This document shows positions 23,930-33,479 of a stretch of DNA of 64,000 nucleotides, piece by piece. The notes beneath the pieces were generated by a model. The model saw nothing but the letters and a program-made list of their open reading frames with translations, did no database searches and was not told the DNA's origin. The DNA is from an uncultured Nitrospiraceae bacterium (GTDB lineage: Bacteria > Nitrospirota > Thermodesulfovibrionia > Thermodesulfovibrionales > SM23-35). Where the stretch lies: contig CAKZPA010000044.1 in assembly GCA_937138415.1 (NCBI GenBank), forward strand, positions 87,920 through 151,919. The letters run 5' to 3'. A program made the translations under genes and the position numbers. How positions within the stretch are numbered: the stretch's first letter is position 1; each line of letters opens with the position of its first letter.

Positions 23930-25207
23930 CTACTGATAGACCATCGAGGCGATCTTGAGGGTAAGGTCGCCGAGCATGTGCGTGTAGCTCCCCAGTTCGT
24001 TGTCGTACCAGCCGTAGATGACCGCGTTCGTAATGGGGATTTCGGGATCCGCCGGAACGGTCGACAGCGCCTCAGCGGGCAGGTTGAGCATCTTTCCGAT
24101 GTCGAGGGTAACGTAAGCGGTCCGCGTGTGCGTTTCGTGTCCTTCGATGATGGCGGCAGGCCCGATGATCCCGATGATATCGGACGATACGTTCTGTTCG
24201 TCCGTGTACCTGATATATCCGCGCTTTTCCCTCTTCGCCGCTTCTTTGTAAATCGAGTTGATGAGGGCGGCATTGACCGGCGGACGATCGATTTCATCTC
24301 GCAGCGTGATGACCAGAATGATGAGAGAACCGGTCGTGACGGGAATACGAACCGACTCGGCCATGAAACCGATTTTGTTCATTGCGGGTATCACCAATCC
24401 GAGTGTTTTCGCTGCGCCTGTCGTTGTGAGGATGATGTTATTCATCACGCTCCGCGTTTTCCTGAGATCGGTCGCGCCCGCTTTCGGGAGGCGGTCGAGC
24501 ACCTCCTGCGTGCCGGTGCACGCGTGGATCGTGTCCATGGACGCGCTGATGATCTTCTCGGGACCGAAGTAGTCGAGGAGCGGTTTCACCATGTGGGCGA
24601 GGCACGTCGTCGTGCACGATGCGCCCGAGATGATCTGGTGTTTCGCGTGGTCGTACTCCTCCTCGTTGATTCCCATGACGATCGTGATGATGTCCGTCGG
24701 CATGGGGATATTCTTGTCTTTCACCTTGAACGGCGCTGAGATGATCACTTTTTCCGCTCCGGCCTCGAGGTGACCGCGCACGGATCCTTCCGCGGCATCG
24801 AAGGGAACCGTTGGATTCGTGAATTTTCCGGTCGCCTCGACGACGACCTTCACCCCGTGCTCCTTCCACGGGATGTTCCTCGGATTGCGCGACTCTCTGA
24901 GGATCGTCACCGGCACGCCGTCTATCTTCATGGTCCCGCTGTGCTCGTCTATGTCGGTGATGATCCGCTCGGCGGCGTAGCCGTACAGAAAGTGGTGGAG
25001 CATGCCGTACGTCGAGTCTTTTTCTATGTAGTGCGCGACGTCTTCGAGTTTCGTGCCGGCCCTCCTGCCGATGTTCACGACGATGCCGGAAAAATACTTT
25101 CTGGCGATGTGGTCCCACAACGTCAGTTTTCCGATGCGGCCGAGACCGTTGATTCCGAGAACGGCGTGTTTGTCCGAGAGAGATTTCTGTTTTCCCTTGG
25201 CTGCCAT
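23930..25207 (-). CDS. Glyceraldehyde-3-phosphate dehydrogenase, long variant
   Basis: A 425-residue phosphorylating GAPDH, about 90 residues longer than the usual 335. The Rossmann motif is GINGLGRIGK (19-27) and the catalytic cysteine is C198 in SGASCTTTCLAH, where the usual motif is SNASCTTNCLAP. The C-terminal WYDNELGSYTHM strand is normal. The loop after the second strand reads VVNIGRRAGTK where NAD-specific enzymes have INDL, so the ribose-binding aspartate is replaced by arginine, pointing to NADP(H) preference. Extra length lies partly around residues 75-120 and 160-185. It is 80 bp downstream of the PEP/pyruvate-binding protein gene on the same strand. Glycolytic versus biosynthetic role is undecided. 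Confidence 0.92.
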   Translation of the reverse strand: MAAKGKQKSLSDKHAVLGINGLGRIGKLTLWDHIARKYFSGIVVNIGRRAGTKLEDVAHYIEKDSTYGMLHHFLYGYAAERIITDIDEHSGTMKIDGVPVTILRESRNPRNIPWKEHGVKVVVEATGKFTNPTVPFDAAEGSVRGHLEAGAEKVIISAPFKVKDKNIPMPTDIITIVMGINEEEYDHAKHQIISGASCTTTCLAHMVKPLLDYFGPEKIISASMDTIHACTGTQEVLDRLPKAGATDLRKTRSVMNNIILTTTGAAKTLGLVIPAMNKIGFMAESVRIPVTTGSLIILVITLRDEIDRPPVNAALINSIYKEAAKREKRGYIRYTDEQNVSSDIIGIIGPAAIIEGHETHTRTAYVTLDIGKMLNLPAEALSTVPADPEIPITNAVIYGWYDNELGSYTHMLGDLTLKIASMVYQ

Positions 25208-25287
25208 GTCACATCCCCCTTTTCAACCTGGTTACCCGTCTGTCTGTTCTGTGACCGATTCCCTTTTCAAGGATTATAGCACTCCGC

Positions 25288-28200
25288 TCACGCCTTCGAT
25301 ATCGTCTGTGTCGTGATTTCCTGCGTCGGATGCCGTCCGAGGTAGACCGAACCGTTCCGACCGTCGATGCTCAGAAAGTCGCCCACTTTGACGATCTTCC
25401 TGTTGATCCTGCACCTCTTCTCCTGTTCCCAGACGGTCAGGTTGTTGCATCCGACGACGCACGTCTTCCCCAGTCGGTTCGCGATGATCGACGCGTGCGA
25501 CGTCGATCCGCCGCGCGCCGTGAGCAAGCCGTCCGCGGCAGAGATGTGCCGGATATCATCCGGAACGGTGTCGGAACGTATCAGGATGAGCGGCGTGGAA
25601 GGATCCTTTTCCCTGAGTTCCCTGATCTCGTCGAGGTCGAATACCGCTCTGCCGCTCAGCGCGCCCCCGCCGACGCCGATGCCCCGGGAAAGATAGGTGG
25701 TTGCCAGTCTCCTCGAAGGCACGAACGCCGTGAATTTCTCCTGCCGCTTGATTGCCATGTCTCGGGTCTGGAGGATGAAGAGGTTTTCTGGTTGCTTGCC
25801 CTCGAACGTAAACTCGATCTCCTGGGCGCCCCACCGTTCCCCGTAGATCAATTGTTTGCTGATGAGAAGGAGCCTCTGGTACAGATCGGGGAACGTGTCC
25901 TCGAAGGTGACCTCGCTTTCGCGGTCTTCGTACCGCCTCTGCTCGTTCGAGATCGCGAGCGTTCTCACCAGCCCCGATACGATGTCTTCGCCCTGGGCGC
26001 CGATCGCGAAATCGCCCCAGAGAGTGACCCGGTCGCCCGGCTCCTGAGGGTTCCGCGTGAAGAGGACGCCCGTTCCGGAATTCACGTCGAGGTTGCCGTA
26101 CGCCATCGCCTGCACGATGACCGCCGTCCCCCAGTGTTCAGAGATGTCCATGATCTCGCGATATGCCTGGGCCTTTCGCGAGTACCAGGACTGGAAAACC
26201 TGCTCGATGGCGGTCTCGAGCTGCGCGTACGGGTCTTCGACGATCTCGATGCCGTGGTCGAGGATCGAAGAACGGTACGAAAGGGCAACGTCGCGCATCT
26301 GCTCGGGGGAGAACAGTATCTTCCTCGGGACGCTGAACCTGTCCTTGAACTCGTTCATGATGGCGTCGAAGTGGTCCCGCTCGATGCCGTAGGACATTCC
26401 CCAGCACTGAAGGAATCGTCGATAGCAATCCCATACGAACCACGGTTTCCCGGTCCGTTCTATGAGCCCTTCGCAGATCTCTTCGTTCATCCCCACGTTG
26501 AGGAAAGACATCATCATGCCCGGCATCGAAATCGCGCCGCCGCTCCGCACCGACACGAGGAGCGGATTCCGCCTGTCTCCGAACGCTTTGCGCGTCTGGC
26601 GCTCGAGCCGCGCGAGGTGATTGCGGACGCACGCCGTGAGATGTTCGTAGACGCGCCGGAAACTGGAGATCGCCCTCTTGCAGCGGAATACTTCCGTCGT
26701 GACGATGAAGCCCGGCGGCACCGGTATCCCGAGCGCCGCGAGCCTGATGAGGTTGTGGCCCTTGTTGCCGAGGTGGATGCGGTCCTGCGTTGCTCTGTTC
26801 GGCGCGTGAATTCCAGAGAGGGCCTTCTTGGGATCGTAGCTCATCAGGAGATCGAGGTTCTGCACGTCGAGGCCTTCTGCTTGTTCGAAGAGCGTCTTGA
26901 GCACCCTGCTGACGAAGGTATCCAGTTGCTGGAGACCGAACGATCCCGCGACCATGTCCCTGAGGAATTGTTCCGAAATCTGATTGACCAATTCGTGTTC
27001 CGTCTGCCATTGCCCCGCCTGCCGGTATTTTGGCACGATACGGTCCACTCTCATCGTGGGGATAATCTGCTTCAGGTTATGCTTGAACACGTCGCTGTAG
27101 TGCGTGTTCAGAACGTCCTGCACCGCCTCCGAAAAACCCCTGAAGATATCGATATACTGAGAGAAGGAGAATCTCCTGACCTCGAGCGCGACGGCGAGCA
27201 GCTCGAGGTAGTTTTCGAGCTTGACAGAGGAGATGCCGTCGAGCTGCAGCGCCGCGTAGAAGAGGTTCAGGTACTTGTCGATCTGGAAGAGGGCGGCCCT
27301 CGTGATAAAATTCAGGCTCATCTTCTGAATCAACTCTTCGAAGAGAACGTTCGCGAGGTTTTCGAGGCGGAAAGAGAGCGCGAGCGCGTCGAACTTCCTC
27401 TCGTGGTATTTCCCGTAGAGAGACGGGATGCCCGCTGCGATATGCCTCTTCCGGAAGATGTTTTCGACCGGTTCGTTCTTTTCCGGCGAGAGGATGACCT
27501 CTTTCAGGCGACCGAGGTACTGGAGTATCCCTTCGAGACGATCGGAAACGTTCTCGCTCGAGAGGCGTTCGATCAGCGACGCAGGATTGGGAAGACCGAG
27601 CGTGGCGGCATACGAGAGATGATCGCCGATGTCCAAGGGATCGAGCCGGTACTTGCGGTGGAGGAGCTGGTAGAAGCGAACGGCGAGGAACGCCCGCCGC
27701 TTTTCTCTCGGTGACACCGCCTCGACGGTTTCCGTGAGCGCCTGCAGGTCCCCTTCCGTGAGGTGGAGGAGATCGGCCACGCGCGAGAACCCTTTTCGCC
27801 GGAAGAGGTCCGTAAAGATCGCGTGCAGGTCGTCGATATACGGTCCTGATGTCCTGACCTTCTCATAGACATCCTCCGGGAGGAATCCGGCGAGGTGGGC
27901 CTTATCGCGGGTCATCCAGAAAGAGATGACGCCTTCGATGAAATCGACGACCCTCGCGCTGCTCTCCACGTGGCTCTGCTTGCGAAGGAAGTGGACGAGC
28001 GCATCGGCCCTGTGCGTCAATTCATCGATCTCGGTCGACACCTCCCGCAAGGGGCCTTCTGCGCCGATGTCGCTGAAGTAGACGGGGAACTCCTTCGCCA
28101 ACGTCTTGACGAGGTGGTAAACGGGAGCGATATCGCTGTCGAGGAGCGCCGTGACGTCTTTCTGGAAGATGTCGGTGTCGCTGATATGCACACCGCACAG

Positions 28201-29454
28201 TCTGAGGTTAATGATGAGGGCAGAGATGAGGGACTTCGACCATTTCGGGTTCTGCTCGATGAGTTCGAGCCACACGCGGATATTCCGCAGGTGAGCCCGG
28301 TTCGACTTTACCTGCCACTCATCGGTGACACCGCTGATATCGGGGTTTTGGAATCCGATGGCGATCACGTGCTGGAGATACCACTCGACGAGGCCGCTCG
28401 TCCCCTTCCGGTAGATCTCGCCGCCGATCATCCGGACGCAGTAGAGCACGGTTTCCGGAAAGGTGTCCGCGACGCTCCTGAGGACGGACATCAACTCCGC
28501 CAAACTCTTTTTGATGAACTCCTGGTCGCCGAGCTGGATCGCCTTCGCCGCGACGCGCTGGAGTTCGCGAAGCGTGTTTTCGCGGGAGCCTTCGAGGCCG
28601 TCGATCTCCATCAGGTGGAGCAGATAGCGCATCTTCAGGGTCAGGTCTTTCATCGCGTCGCCCGTAATGGAGAGCCGGTCGACGATATCGCCGTAGAGGG
28701 AGGCGATCTGCACGAAGCCGGGGAGGGAGAGGAGCTGATGGAGTTTCTCGAAGGGATCTCCGATCTCGTTGTACTTCGTGAGGAGGGCGGTCAGCTCTCT
28801 CAGGTGGCTGTGGGATATCGCGCGCACGAGGTCGTCGAGGACGGACGCCTGCTCCCTGTCGAGTATAGTTTTTGTTTCCCGGCGGAACCAGTCGCGCGGA
28901 TCTTCTTGCGCGAGCCAGAATGCGTAGGTTTGGGAGAAGTACCGTGAGAGGAGTGCGGTGAACGGCGCGATATCGAGGGCGGCCGGTTTCTTCCCCACGA
29001 TGATCTGACCGAGCTTCTTGATCTGGTGAGGGTTCCTCACGAGCACGGCAAAATTTCTATCCCGGAGCCCATAGAGCCGTGCGAAACATGACTCCAGGGA
29101 CGGCGCGTAGCGACCGAGGTCGGCGTGGCTGTCCACGAGAATTTTTTCGAGGTAGAAGACGAGACTTTCGCATGCCGTCTCCCGGGCGGCCCCGTCGTGG
29201 TTCTCGAGGACGTCGAGGAAGATATCGAGAATGAGTCCGATCGCTTCGGCGCCGCGCTCGTGGTGATCGTGGAGATAGAAATTCTTGAGGGCGTACACGC
29301 GGAGTTCGCGAATGACGGCAGCCCAGTCCGGCTGCGGTCGGCTCATCTCCCTGAAGAGCGGCTCCGAAGCGCTCAGAATTCCGGGATAATCCTTGACGAT
29401 ATCCCGCAGGACCTCGTAACGGTGCGGAACGGCGATCTCTGGGGGGGCGGCCAT
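25288..29454 (-). CDS. Large PEP/pyruvate-binding protein (PPDK/PEP-synthase-like, no TIM barrel)
   Basis: A 1388-residue protein. The first 880 or so residues are helical and match nothing I recognise. From about 893 there is a PPDK/PpsA-type ATP-grasp domain (HLGNKGHNLIRLAALGIPVPPGF, later VNSGTGVLFTRNP). The central phosphohistidine swivel domain lies at the very end with GGSTSHASIIANR, histidine near 1320. The C-terminal PEP/pyruvate TIM barrel of PPDK and PpsA is absent, so it cannot by itself complete the pyruvate-PEP reaction. It may phosphorylate another acceptor or act as a water-dikinase-like or regulatory phosphotransfer protein. Start set at MAAPPEIA (29454). Probably co-transcribed with the GAPDH gene. 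Confidence 0.85.
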   Translation of the reverse strand: MAAPPEIAVPHRYEVLRDIVKDYPGILSASEPLFREMSRPQPDWAAVIRELRVYALKNFYLHDHHERGAEAIGLILDIFLDVLENHDGAARETACESLVFYLEKILVDSHADLGRYAPSLESCFARLYGLRDRNFAVLVRNPHQIKKLGQIIVGKKPAALDIAPFTALLSRYFSQTYAFWLAQEDPRDWFRRETKTILDREQASVLDDLVRAISHSHLRELTALLTKYNEIGDPFEKLHQLLSLPGFVQIASLYGDIVDRLSITGDAMKDLTLKMRYLLHLMEIDGLEGSRENTLRELQRVAAKAIQLGDQEFIKKSLAELMSVLRSVADTFPETVLYCVRMIGGEIYRKGTSGLVEWYLQHVIAIGFQNPDISGVTDEWQVKSNRAHLRNIRVWLELIEQNPKWSKSLISALIINLRLCGVHISDTDIFQKDVTALLDSDIAPVYHLVKTLAKEFPVYFSDIGAEGPLREVSTEIDELTHRADALVHFLRKQSHVESSARVVDFIEGVISFWMTRDKAHLAGFLPEDVYEKVRTSGPYIDDLHAIFTDLFRRKGFSRVADLLHLTEGDLQALTETVEAVSPREKRRAFLAVRFYQLLHRKYRLDPLDIGDHLSYAATLGLPNPASLIERLSSENVSDRLEGILQYLGRLKEVILSPEKNEPVENIFRKRHIAAGIPSLYGKYHERKFDALALSFRLENLANVLFEELIQKMSLNFITRAALFQIDKYLNLFYAALQLDGISSVKLENYLELLAVALEVRRFSFSQYIDIFRGFSEAVQDVLNTHYSDVFKHNLKQIIPTMRVDRIVPKYRQAGQWQTEHELVNQISEQFLRDMVAGSFGLQQLDTFVSRVLKTLFEQAEGLDVQNLDLLMSYDPKKALSGIHAPNRATQDRIHLGNKGHNLIRLAALGIPVPPGFIVTTEVFRCKRAISSFRRVYEHLTACVRNHLARLERQTRKAFGDRRNPLLVSVRSGGAISMPGMMMSFLNVGMNEEICEGLIERTGKPWFVWDCYRRFLQCWGMSYGIERDHFDAIMNEFKDRFSVPRKILFSPEQMRDVALSYRSSILDHGIEIVEDPYAQLETAIEQVFQSWYSRKAQAYREIMDISEHWGTAVIVQAMAYGNLDVNSGTGVLFTRNPQEPGDRVTLWGDFAIGAQGEDIVSGLVRTLAISNEQRRYEDRESEVTFEDTFPDLYQRLLLISKQLIYGERWGAQEIEFTFEGKQPENLFILQTRDMAIKRQEKFTAFVPSRRLATTYLSRGIGVGGGALSGRAVFDLDEIRELREKDPSTPLILIRSDTVPDDIRHISAADGLLTARGGSTSHASIIANRLGKTCVVGCNNLTVWEQEKRCRINRKIVKVGDFLSIDGRNGSVYLGRHPTQEITTQTISKA

Positions 29455-29475
29455 TTCTCTTCGACTCCTCACTCA

Positions 29476-29484
29476 TTATATAAT
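29476..29484. promoter_or_regulatory. Overlapping divergent -10 elements
   Basis: ATTATATAAT reads TATAAT on the plus strand at 29479-29484 (22 bp before the queE ATG) and TATAAT on the minus strand at 29476-29481 (22 bp before the PEP-binding protein ATG). No good -35 hexamer is visible for either. The two promoters would be mutually exclusive. Confidence 0.4.
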
Positions 29485-29505
29485 ACGGCAGCACGGTTTG
29501 AGCGC

Positions 29506-30141
29506 ATGAAAGTCAGCGAATTATTCGCGAGTATCCAGGGAGAATCTCGCTTTGCGGGGATGCCGTGCACCTTCGTCCGTTTGAGCGGCTGCAATTTGAG
29601 ATGCACGTACTGCGACACGACGTATGCGTATAGCGGAGGCTTTGAGTGTTCGGAAGACGAGATCGTCCACAGGGTCGAGCAGGCGGGGCTCGGGCTCGTC
29701 GCGATTACGGGTGGAGAACCTTTGCTCCAGGGCGACGTCTACCGTTTGATCCGGCGCCTGCTCGATGACGGACGGACGGTTTTGGTCGAGACGAACGGAT
29801 CCCGCAGTATAACGGAAGTCGACCGGCGCGCGGTCATTGTGCTCGATGTGAAGACGCCCGGCAGCGGGATGAGCGGGGAGATGAATTTTTCGAATCTGGA
29901 GCAGGTGCGCGACCGCGACGAGGTGAAATTCGTCGTCACCGACCGGCGCGACTACGACTGGGCGAAGGAAATTATCGAGGAGTTTCGCCTCGCGGGGAAA
30001 TGCCACATTCTCGTTTCGCCGGCATTCGGTATTGTGCGTCCGGAGGATCTCGCGCGTTGGATGATCGCGGACCGGCTCTCCGCGCGACTCAACGTGCAGC
30101 TTCACAAATATGTCTTCGGCGCGGAAAAGAAGGGTGTCTGA
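29506..30141 (+). CDS. queE: 7-carboxy-7-deazaguanine synthase
   Basis: A 211-residue radical SAM enzyme that converts carboxytetrahydropterin to 7-carboxy-7-deazaguanine in queuosine synthesis. The N-terminus SELFASIQGESRFAGMPCTFVRLSGC is typical, and the cluster ligands C29, C33 and C36 (CNLRCTYC) are in place. ITGGEPLLQ and VETNGSRSI match the SAM-binding strands. ATG at 29506 is chosen because upstream frame sequence belongs to the divergent gene. Queuosine use is supported by tgt at 51662. The gene is divergent from the PEP-binding protein and 30 bp upstream of glgP. Confidence 0.94.
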   Translation: MKVSELFASIQGESRFAGMPCTFVRLSGCNLRCTYCDTTYAYSGGFECSEDEIVHRVEQAGLGLVAITGGEPLLQGDVYRLIRRLLDDGRTVLVETNGSRSITEVDRRAVIVLDVKTPGSGMSGEMNFSNLEQVRDRDEVKFVVTDRRDYDWAKEIIEEFRLAGKCHILVSPAFGIVRPEDLARWMIADRLSARLNVQLHKYVFGAEKKGV

Positions 30142-30171
30142 GGATATGCGGCTCGCGGAGGGAGCGGTTTC

Positions 30172-32301
30172 ATGAGAGAGAAATTTCCGTATCTCCCGGA
30201 ACGGATTTCCGGCCTCGCCGATATCGCGTACAATCTCTGGTGGAGCTGGCATCCGTCGGCCCGCATGCTCTTCAAGCGTCTCGATCGAATCGCCTGGAAG
30301 GAGAGCAGGCACAATCCCGTGCGCATGCTGATGGATCTCCCGCCTGATGTTTTGAAGTCCGCGGCGGAGAACCGTGACTACCTCGACCACTATGAACAGG
30401 TCATGGCCCGTTTTCACGAAGATATGGAGACGAGGGTGTGCTGGTTTGCCGCGAATATTCGGGAGGCGGCCTGTCAGCCCATCGCCTACTTTTCGGCGGA
30501 GTACGGCCTCCACCACTCGCTTCCGTTCTACGCCGGGGGGCTTGGGTTTCTCGCCGGCGACTTCGTGAAGGAGTGTAGCGACCTCGGCGTGCCGATGGTC
30601 GCGGTCGGGTTTGCGTATCCCGGGGGCTATCTCCGCCAGAAGATTCGTATGGACGGGTGGCAGGAAGACGTCCATGAAGTCCTCGACGGGACCGCCGCAC
30701 CCATCGAAAGAGTCGTCGATGGATCGGGAGAACCCCTCATCGTCCAGGTCCCGTTCGTTGAACCGCCTATCCATGTGGCTGTCTGGAAGGTGGCCGTCGG
30801 AAAGATCCCCTTATATCTGATGGATACGGACATCGAGCGAAATGAGCCATGGAACCGTGGGATCAGCGCCCGTCTGTACATCGGCGACATGGAAGAGCGT
30901 CTCAGACAGGAGATGGTGCTGGGGTTCGGGGGCATCGCGATGCTCGATGCGCTGCGCATCGGGCATTCGATCATTCACCTCAACGAGGGGCATTCTGCGT
31001 TCGCGATTCTCGAACGGATCAGGAGGAGGGTCGAATCGGGCGACTCCCTCGATCGCGCGATCGAGCGGGTTCGCGCGACGACCGTCTTCACCACTCACAC
31101 TCCCGTGCCCGCGGGCCACGATGTCTTCCCTTTCCACCTCATGGATAAGTATTTCGGGCACTGTTACCGGAGACTGGGGCTCACGCGCGAGCAGTTCTTG
31201 GAGATGGGCTCCGATCCGGCGGCTCCCGCCGCCGGCTTCAACATGACCGTACTGTCTCTCCGCCTCTCTTCTTTCAGTAACGGCGTGAGCAGAAGACACG
31301 GTGAAGTGACGCGCAGGATGTGGGCGCATCTCTGGCCGGGATCGAACGACGACGCCGTTCCCATCGCCGCGATTACCAACGGAATACACGTGCCGTCGTG
31401 GGTCGAGCCGAAAATGGAGATGCTCTTCAATAAGTATCTCGGTCCGGGGTGGCTCGAAGGGCATGACGATCCGTCCACGTGGGATTCGGTCGACGCGATC
31501 CCGGATCAGGAACTATGGAAGATCCACCTTTGGCTGAAGATCAAACTGCTCAACTTTATACGGGAGCAGGCGCGCAGACGGTGGATGGAAAACAGGGCGA
31601 GCCCCGCCACTATCATCTCGAACGGCGTTCTCCTCGATCCGACCACTCTCACCATCGGTTTCGCGAGGAGGTTCACGGCCTACAAAAGGCCCGATCTGAT
31701 TTTCTCGAAGCCGGACAGGCTGAAGAGGATCCTCAATAATCGGTGGCGCCCGGTACAGATAATCTTCGCCGGCAAGGCTCATCCCGCCGATGACGAAGGG
31801 AAACGGATTCTCCAGCGCATTTTTACGCTCGCCCACGATACGGACATGGGAGGCAGAATCGCGTTTGTCGAAAACTACGACGAGCAGCTCGCACAGTACA
31901 TGGTGCACGGGGTCGATCTCTGGTTGAACAACCCGAGGGCACCGCTGGAGGCGTGCGGGACGAGCGGCATGAAAGCGGCGCTGAACGGGGTTCCCCACCT
32001 CAGTATTCTCGACGGGTGGTGGATCGAAGGACATAGGGGGACGAACGGATGGGCGTTCCCGGCCGACGGCGATGAGCGGGACGCGGCAGCCATATACGAT
32101 CTTATCGAAAAGGAGATCGTCCCCCTGTACTACCGGCTGGACGAAGCGGGCGTGCCCGCCGGTTGGGTGAAAGTGATGAAGGAGGCGATCAAGCACGCGG
32201 GGGCGCACTTCAGCGCGCGGCGCATGGTGAAAGAGTACGCCCTGACGTTCTACCAGCATGCGATACGATCGGCGGGAGAGGAACGGCTCGGTGTCAGGTA
32301 G
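30172..32301 (+). CDS. glgP: Alpha-glucan phosphorylase (GT35)
   Basis: A 709-residue short-type glycogen/maltodextrin phosphorylase releasing glucose-1-phosphate. The N-terminal ISGLADIAYNLWWSWHPSARMLF is the signature of the compact bacterial/archaeal class (about 700-850 residues). Pyridoxal phosphate and substrate motifs include AYFSAEYGLHHSLPFYAGGLG, HLNEGHSAF, GFARRFTAYKRPDLI and EACGTSGMKAALNGV, with the PLP lysine in the last. Follows queE by 30 bp and probably shares its transcript. Works with the GH57 branching enzyme encoded at 37312. Confidence 0.94.
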   Translation: MREKFPYLPERISGLADIAYNLWWSWHPSARMLFKRLDRIAWKESRHNPVRMLMDLPPDVLKSAAENRDYLDHYEQVMARFHEDMETRVCWFAANIREAACQPIAYFSAEYGLHHSLPFYAGGLGFLAGDFVKECSDLGVPMVAVGFAYPGGYLRQKIRMDGWQEDVHEVLDGTAAPIERVVDGSGEPLIVQVPFVEPPIHVAVWKVAVGKIPLYLMDTDIERNEPWNRGISARLYIGDMEERLRQEMVLGFGGIAMLDALRIGHSIIHLNEGHSAFAILERIRRRVESGDSLDRAIERVRATTVFTTHTPVPAGHDVFPFHLMDKYFGHCYRRLGLTREQFLEMGSDPAAPAAGFNMTVLSLRLSSFSNGVSRRHGEVTRRMWAHLWPGSNDDAVPIAAITNGIHVPSWVEPKMEMLFNKYLGPGWLEGHDDPSTWDSVDAIPDQELWKIHLWLKIKLLNFIREQARRRWMENRASPATIISNGVLLDPTTLTIGFARRFTAYKRPDLIFSKPDRLKRILNNRWRPVQIIFAGKAHPADDEGKRILQRIFTLAHDTDMGGRIAFVENYDEQLAQYMVHGVDLWLNNPRAPLEACGTSGMKAALNGVPHLSILDGWWIEGHRGTNGWAFPADGDERDAAAIYDLIEKEIVPLYYRLDEAGVPAGWVKVMKEAIKHAGAHFSARRMVKEYALTFYQHAIRSAGEERLGVR

Positions 32302-32462
32302 CGCGGGCAGCGAGGGAGACATCGTGACCTTTTTTGCCGGCGAAAGGGTAAGATAATCGTCGGCCGTGACCGACGTTTCGGAGAATTGCGCATAGGTTGG
32401 ATTGCAGTTGGAAAACGGTGTCGGAACGGATACCGAACGGTTAATCGAAGGAGGTCGGTACG
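32302..32462 (+). other. glgP-ilvC intergenic leader
   Basis: Contains two possible hairpins: CGTCGG/CCGACG at 32358-32375, and CGGTGTC pairing with GATACCG just before the ribosome site. Neither is followed by a T-run and no leader peptide rich in branched-chain codons is visible, so attenuation is not supported. A GGAGG site precedes ilvC. Confidence 0.35.
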
Positions 32463-33479
32463 ATGAATATTTACTATGACAGGGATGCGAATCTGCAGGA
32501 TCTCGCGGGGAAGAGGATCGCGGTCATGGGGTACGGGAGTCAGGGGCACGCGCACGCCAACAACCTTCGGGACAGTGGCGCTGACGTGATCATCGGCGTC
32601 AAGAAAGGCGGTCCCGGATGGATGAAGGCGGAAGCGGCGGGCTTCCCCGTCTTCGTTCCGTCGGAGGCTGCAGAGCAGGCGCACGTTATCATGATGCTCG
32701 TGCCGGACGAGTACATGGCCGATATCTACAAGGCCGAGATCGCGCCGCGCGTCAGATCCGGCGCTTACCTCGGTTTTGCGCACGGCTTCAACATCCACTT
32801 CGGGCAGATCATCCCGTCCGCTGAGATCAACGTGTTCATGGTGGCGCCGAAGGGACCCGGACACCTCGTGCGTTCGGAGTATTCGAAGGGGAGCGGGGTG
32901 CCCTGTTTGATCGCCGTTCATCAGGATCCTTCAGCCGACACGAAGAAGGTTGCGCTCGCGTATGCGTCGGCGATCGGGGGCGGGAGAGCGGGCATCATCG
33001 AGACGAGTTTCAGGGAGGAGACCGAGACGGATCTCTTCGGTGAACAGGTTGTCCTCTGCGGTGGGCTGACGGCGCTCATCACGACGGCGTTCGACACGCT
33101 CGTCGAGGCGGGGTATTCGCCCGAGATGGCGTACTTCGAATGTCTCCACGAGGTGAAGCTGATCGTCGATCTCATTTACGAGGGCGGCATTTCGACGATG
33201 CGCTACTCGATCAGCAACACCGCCCAGTACGGCGATCTCACAAGGGGCCCGAGAATCATCACGGGCGAGACCAAGAATGAGATGAAGAAGATACTGGACG
33301 AGATCCAATCGGGGGCGTTCGCGAGGGAGTGGATCCTGGAGTGCAGGGCGAATAAACCGGTGTTCAACGCCCTGACGAAAAGGGGCGAGCAGCATCCGAT
33401 CGAGGAGGTTGGAGCGAAACTCAGGGCGATGATGCCGTGGCTCTCGAAAGGGAAACTCGTGGACAAATCGAAGGCATGA
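32463..33479 (+). CDS. ilvC: Ketol-acid reductoisomerase
   Basis: A 338-residue class I enzyme that isomerises and reduces acetolactate in valine/leucine/isoleucine synthesis. N-terminal [24 protein letters not shown] binds NADP(H). [17 protein letters not shown] and [13 protein letters not shown], with the Mg-binding D and E residues, are intact, as is the C-terminal knot with [25 protein letters not shown] lies 8 bases before the start. Its stop overlaps the psd start by 4 bp. No ilvBN or leu genes lie nearby, so the branched-chain pathway is scattered. Confidence 0.97.
   Translation: MNIYYDRDANLQDLAGKRIAVMGYGSQGHAHANNLRDSGADVIIGVKKGGPGWMKAEAAGFPVFVPSEAAEQAHVIMMLVPDEYMADIYKAEIAPRVRSGAYLGFAHGFNIHFGQIIPSAEINVFMVAPKGPGHLVRSEYSKGSGVPCLIAVHQDPSADTKKVALAYASAIGGGRAGIIETSFREETETDLFGEQVVLCGGLTALITTAFDTLVEAGYSPEMAYFECLHEVKLIVDLIYEGGISTMRYSISNTAQYGDLTRGPRIITGETKNEMKKILDEIQSGAFAREWILECRANKPVFNALTKRGEQHPIEEVGAKLRAMMPWLSKGKLVDKSKA

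Noticed and set aside
25330..27714. Plus-strand open frame of 794 codons
   Set aside because: It lies antisense to the PEP/pyruvate-binding gene in the GC-rich shadow frame; the predicted protein is Arg/Asp/Val-rich with no motif, while the other strand shows clear domains.
32302..32462. Branched-chain amino-acid attenuator before ilvC
   Set aside because: Hairpins are present but there is no Val/Leu/Ile-rich leader peptide and no T-run.
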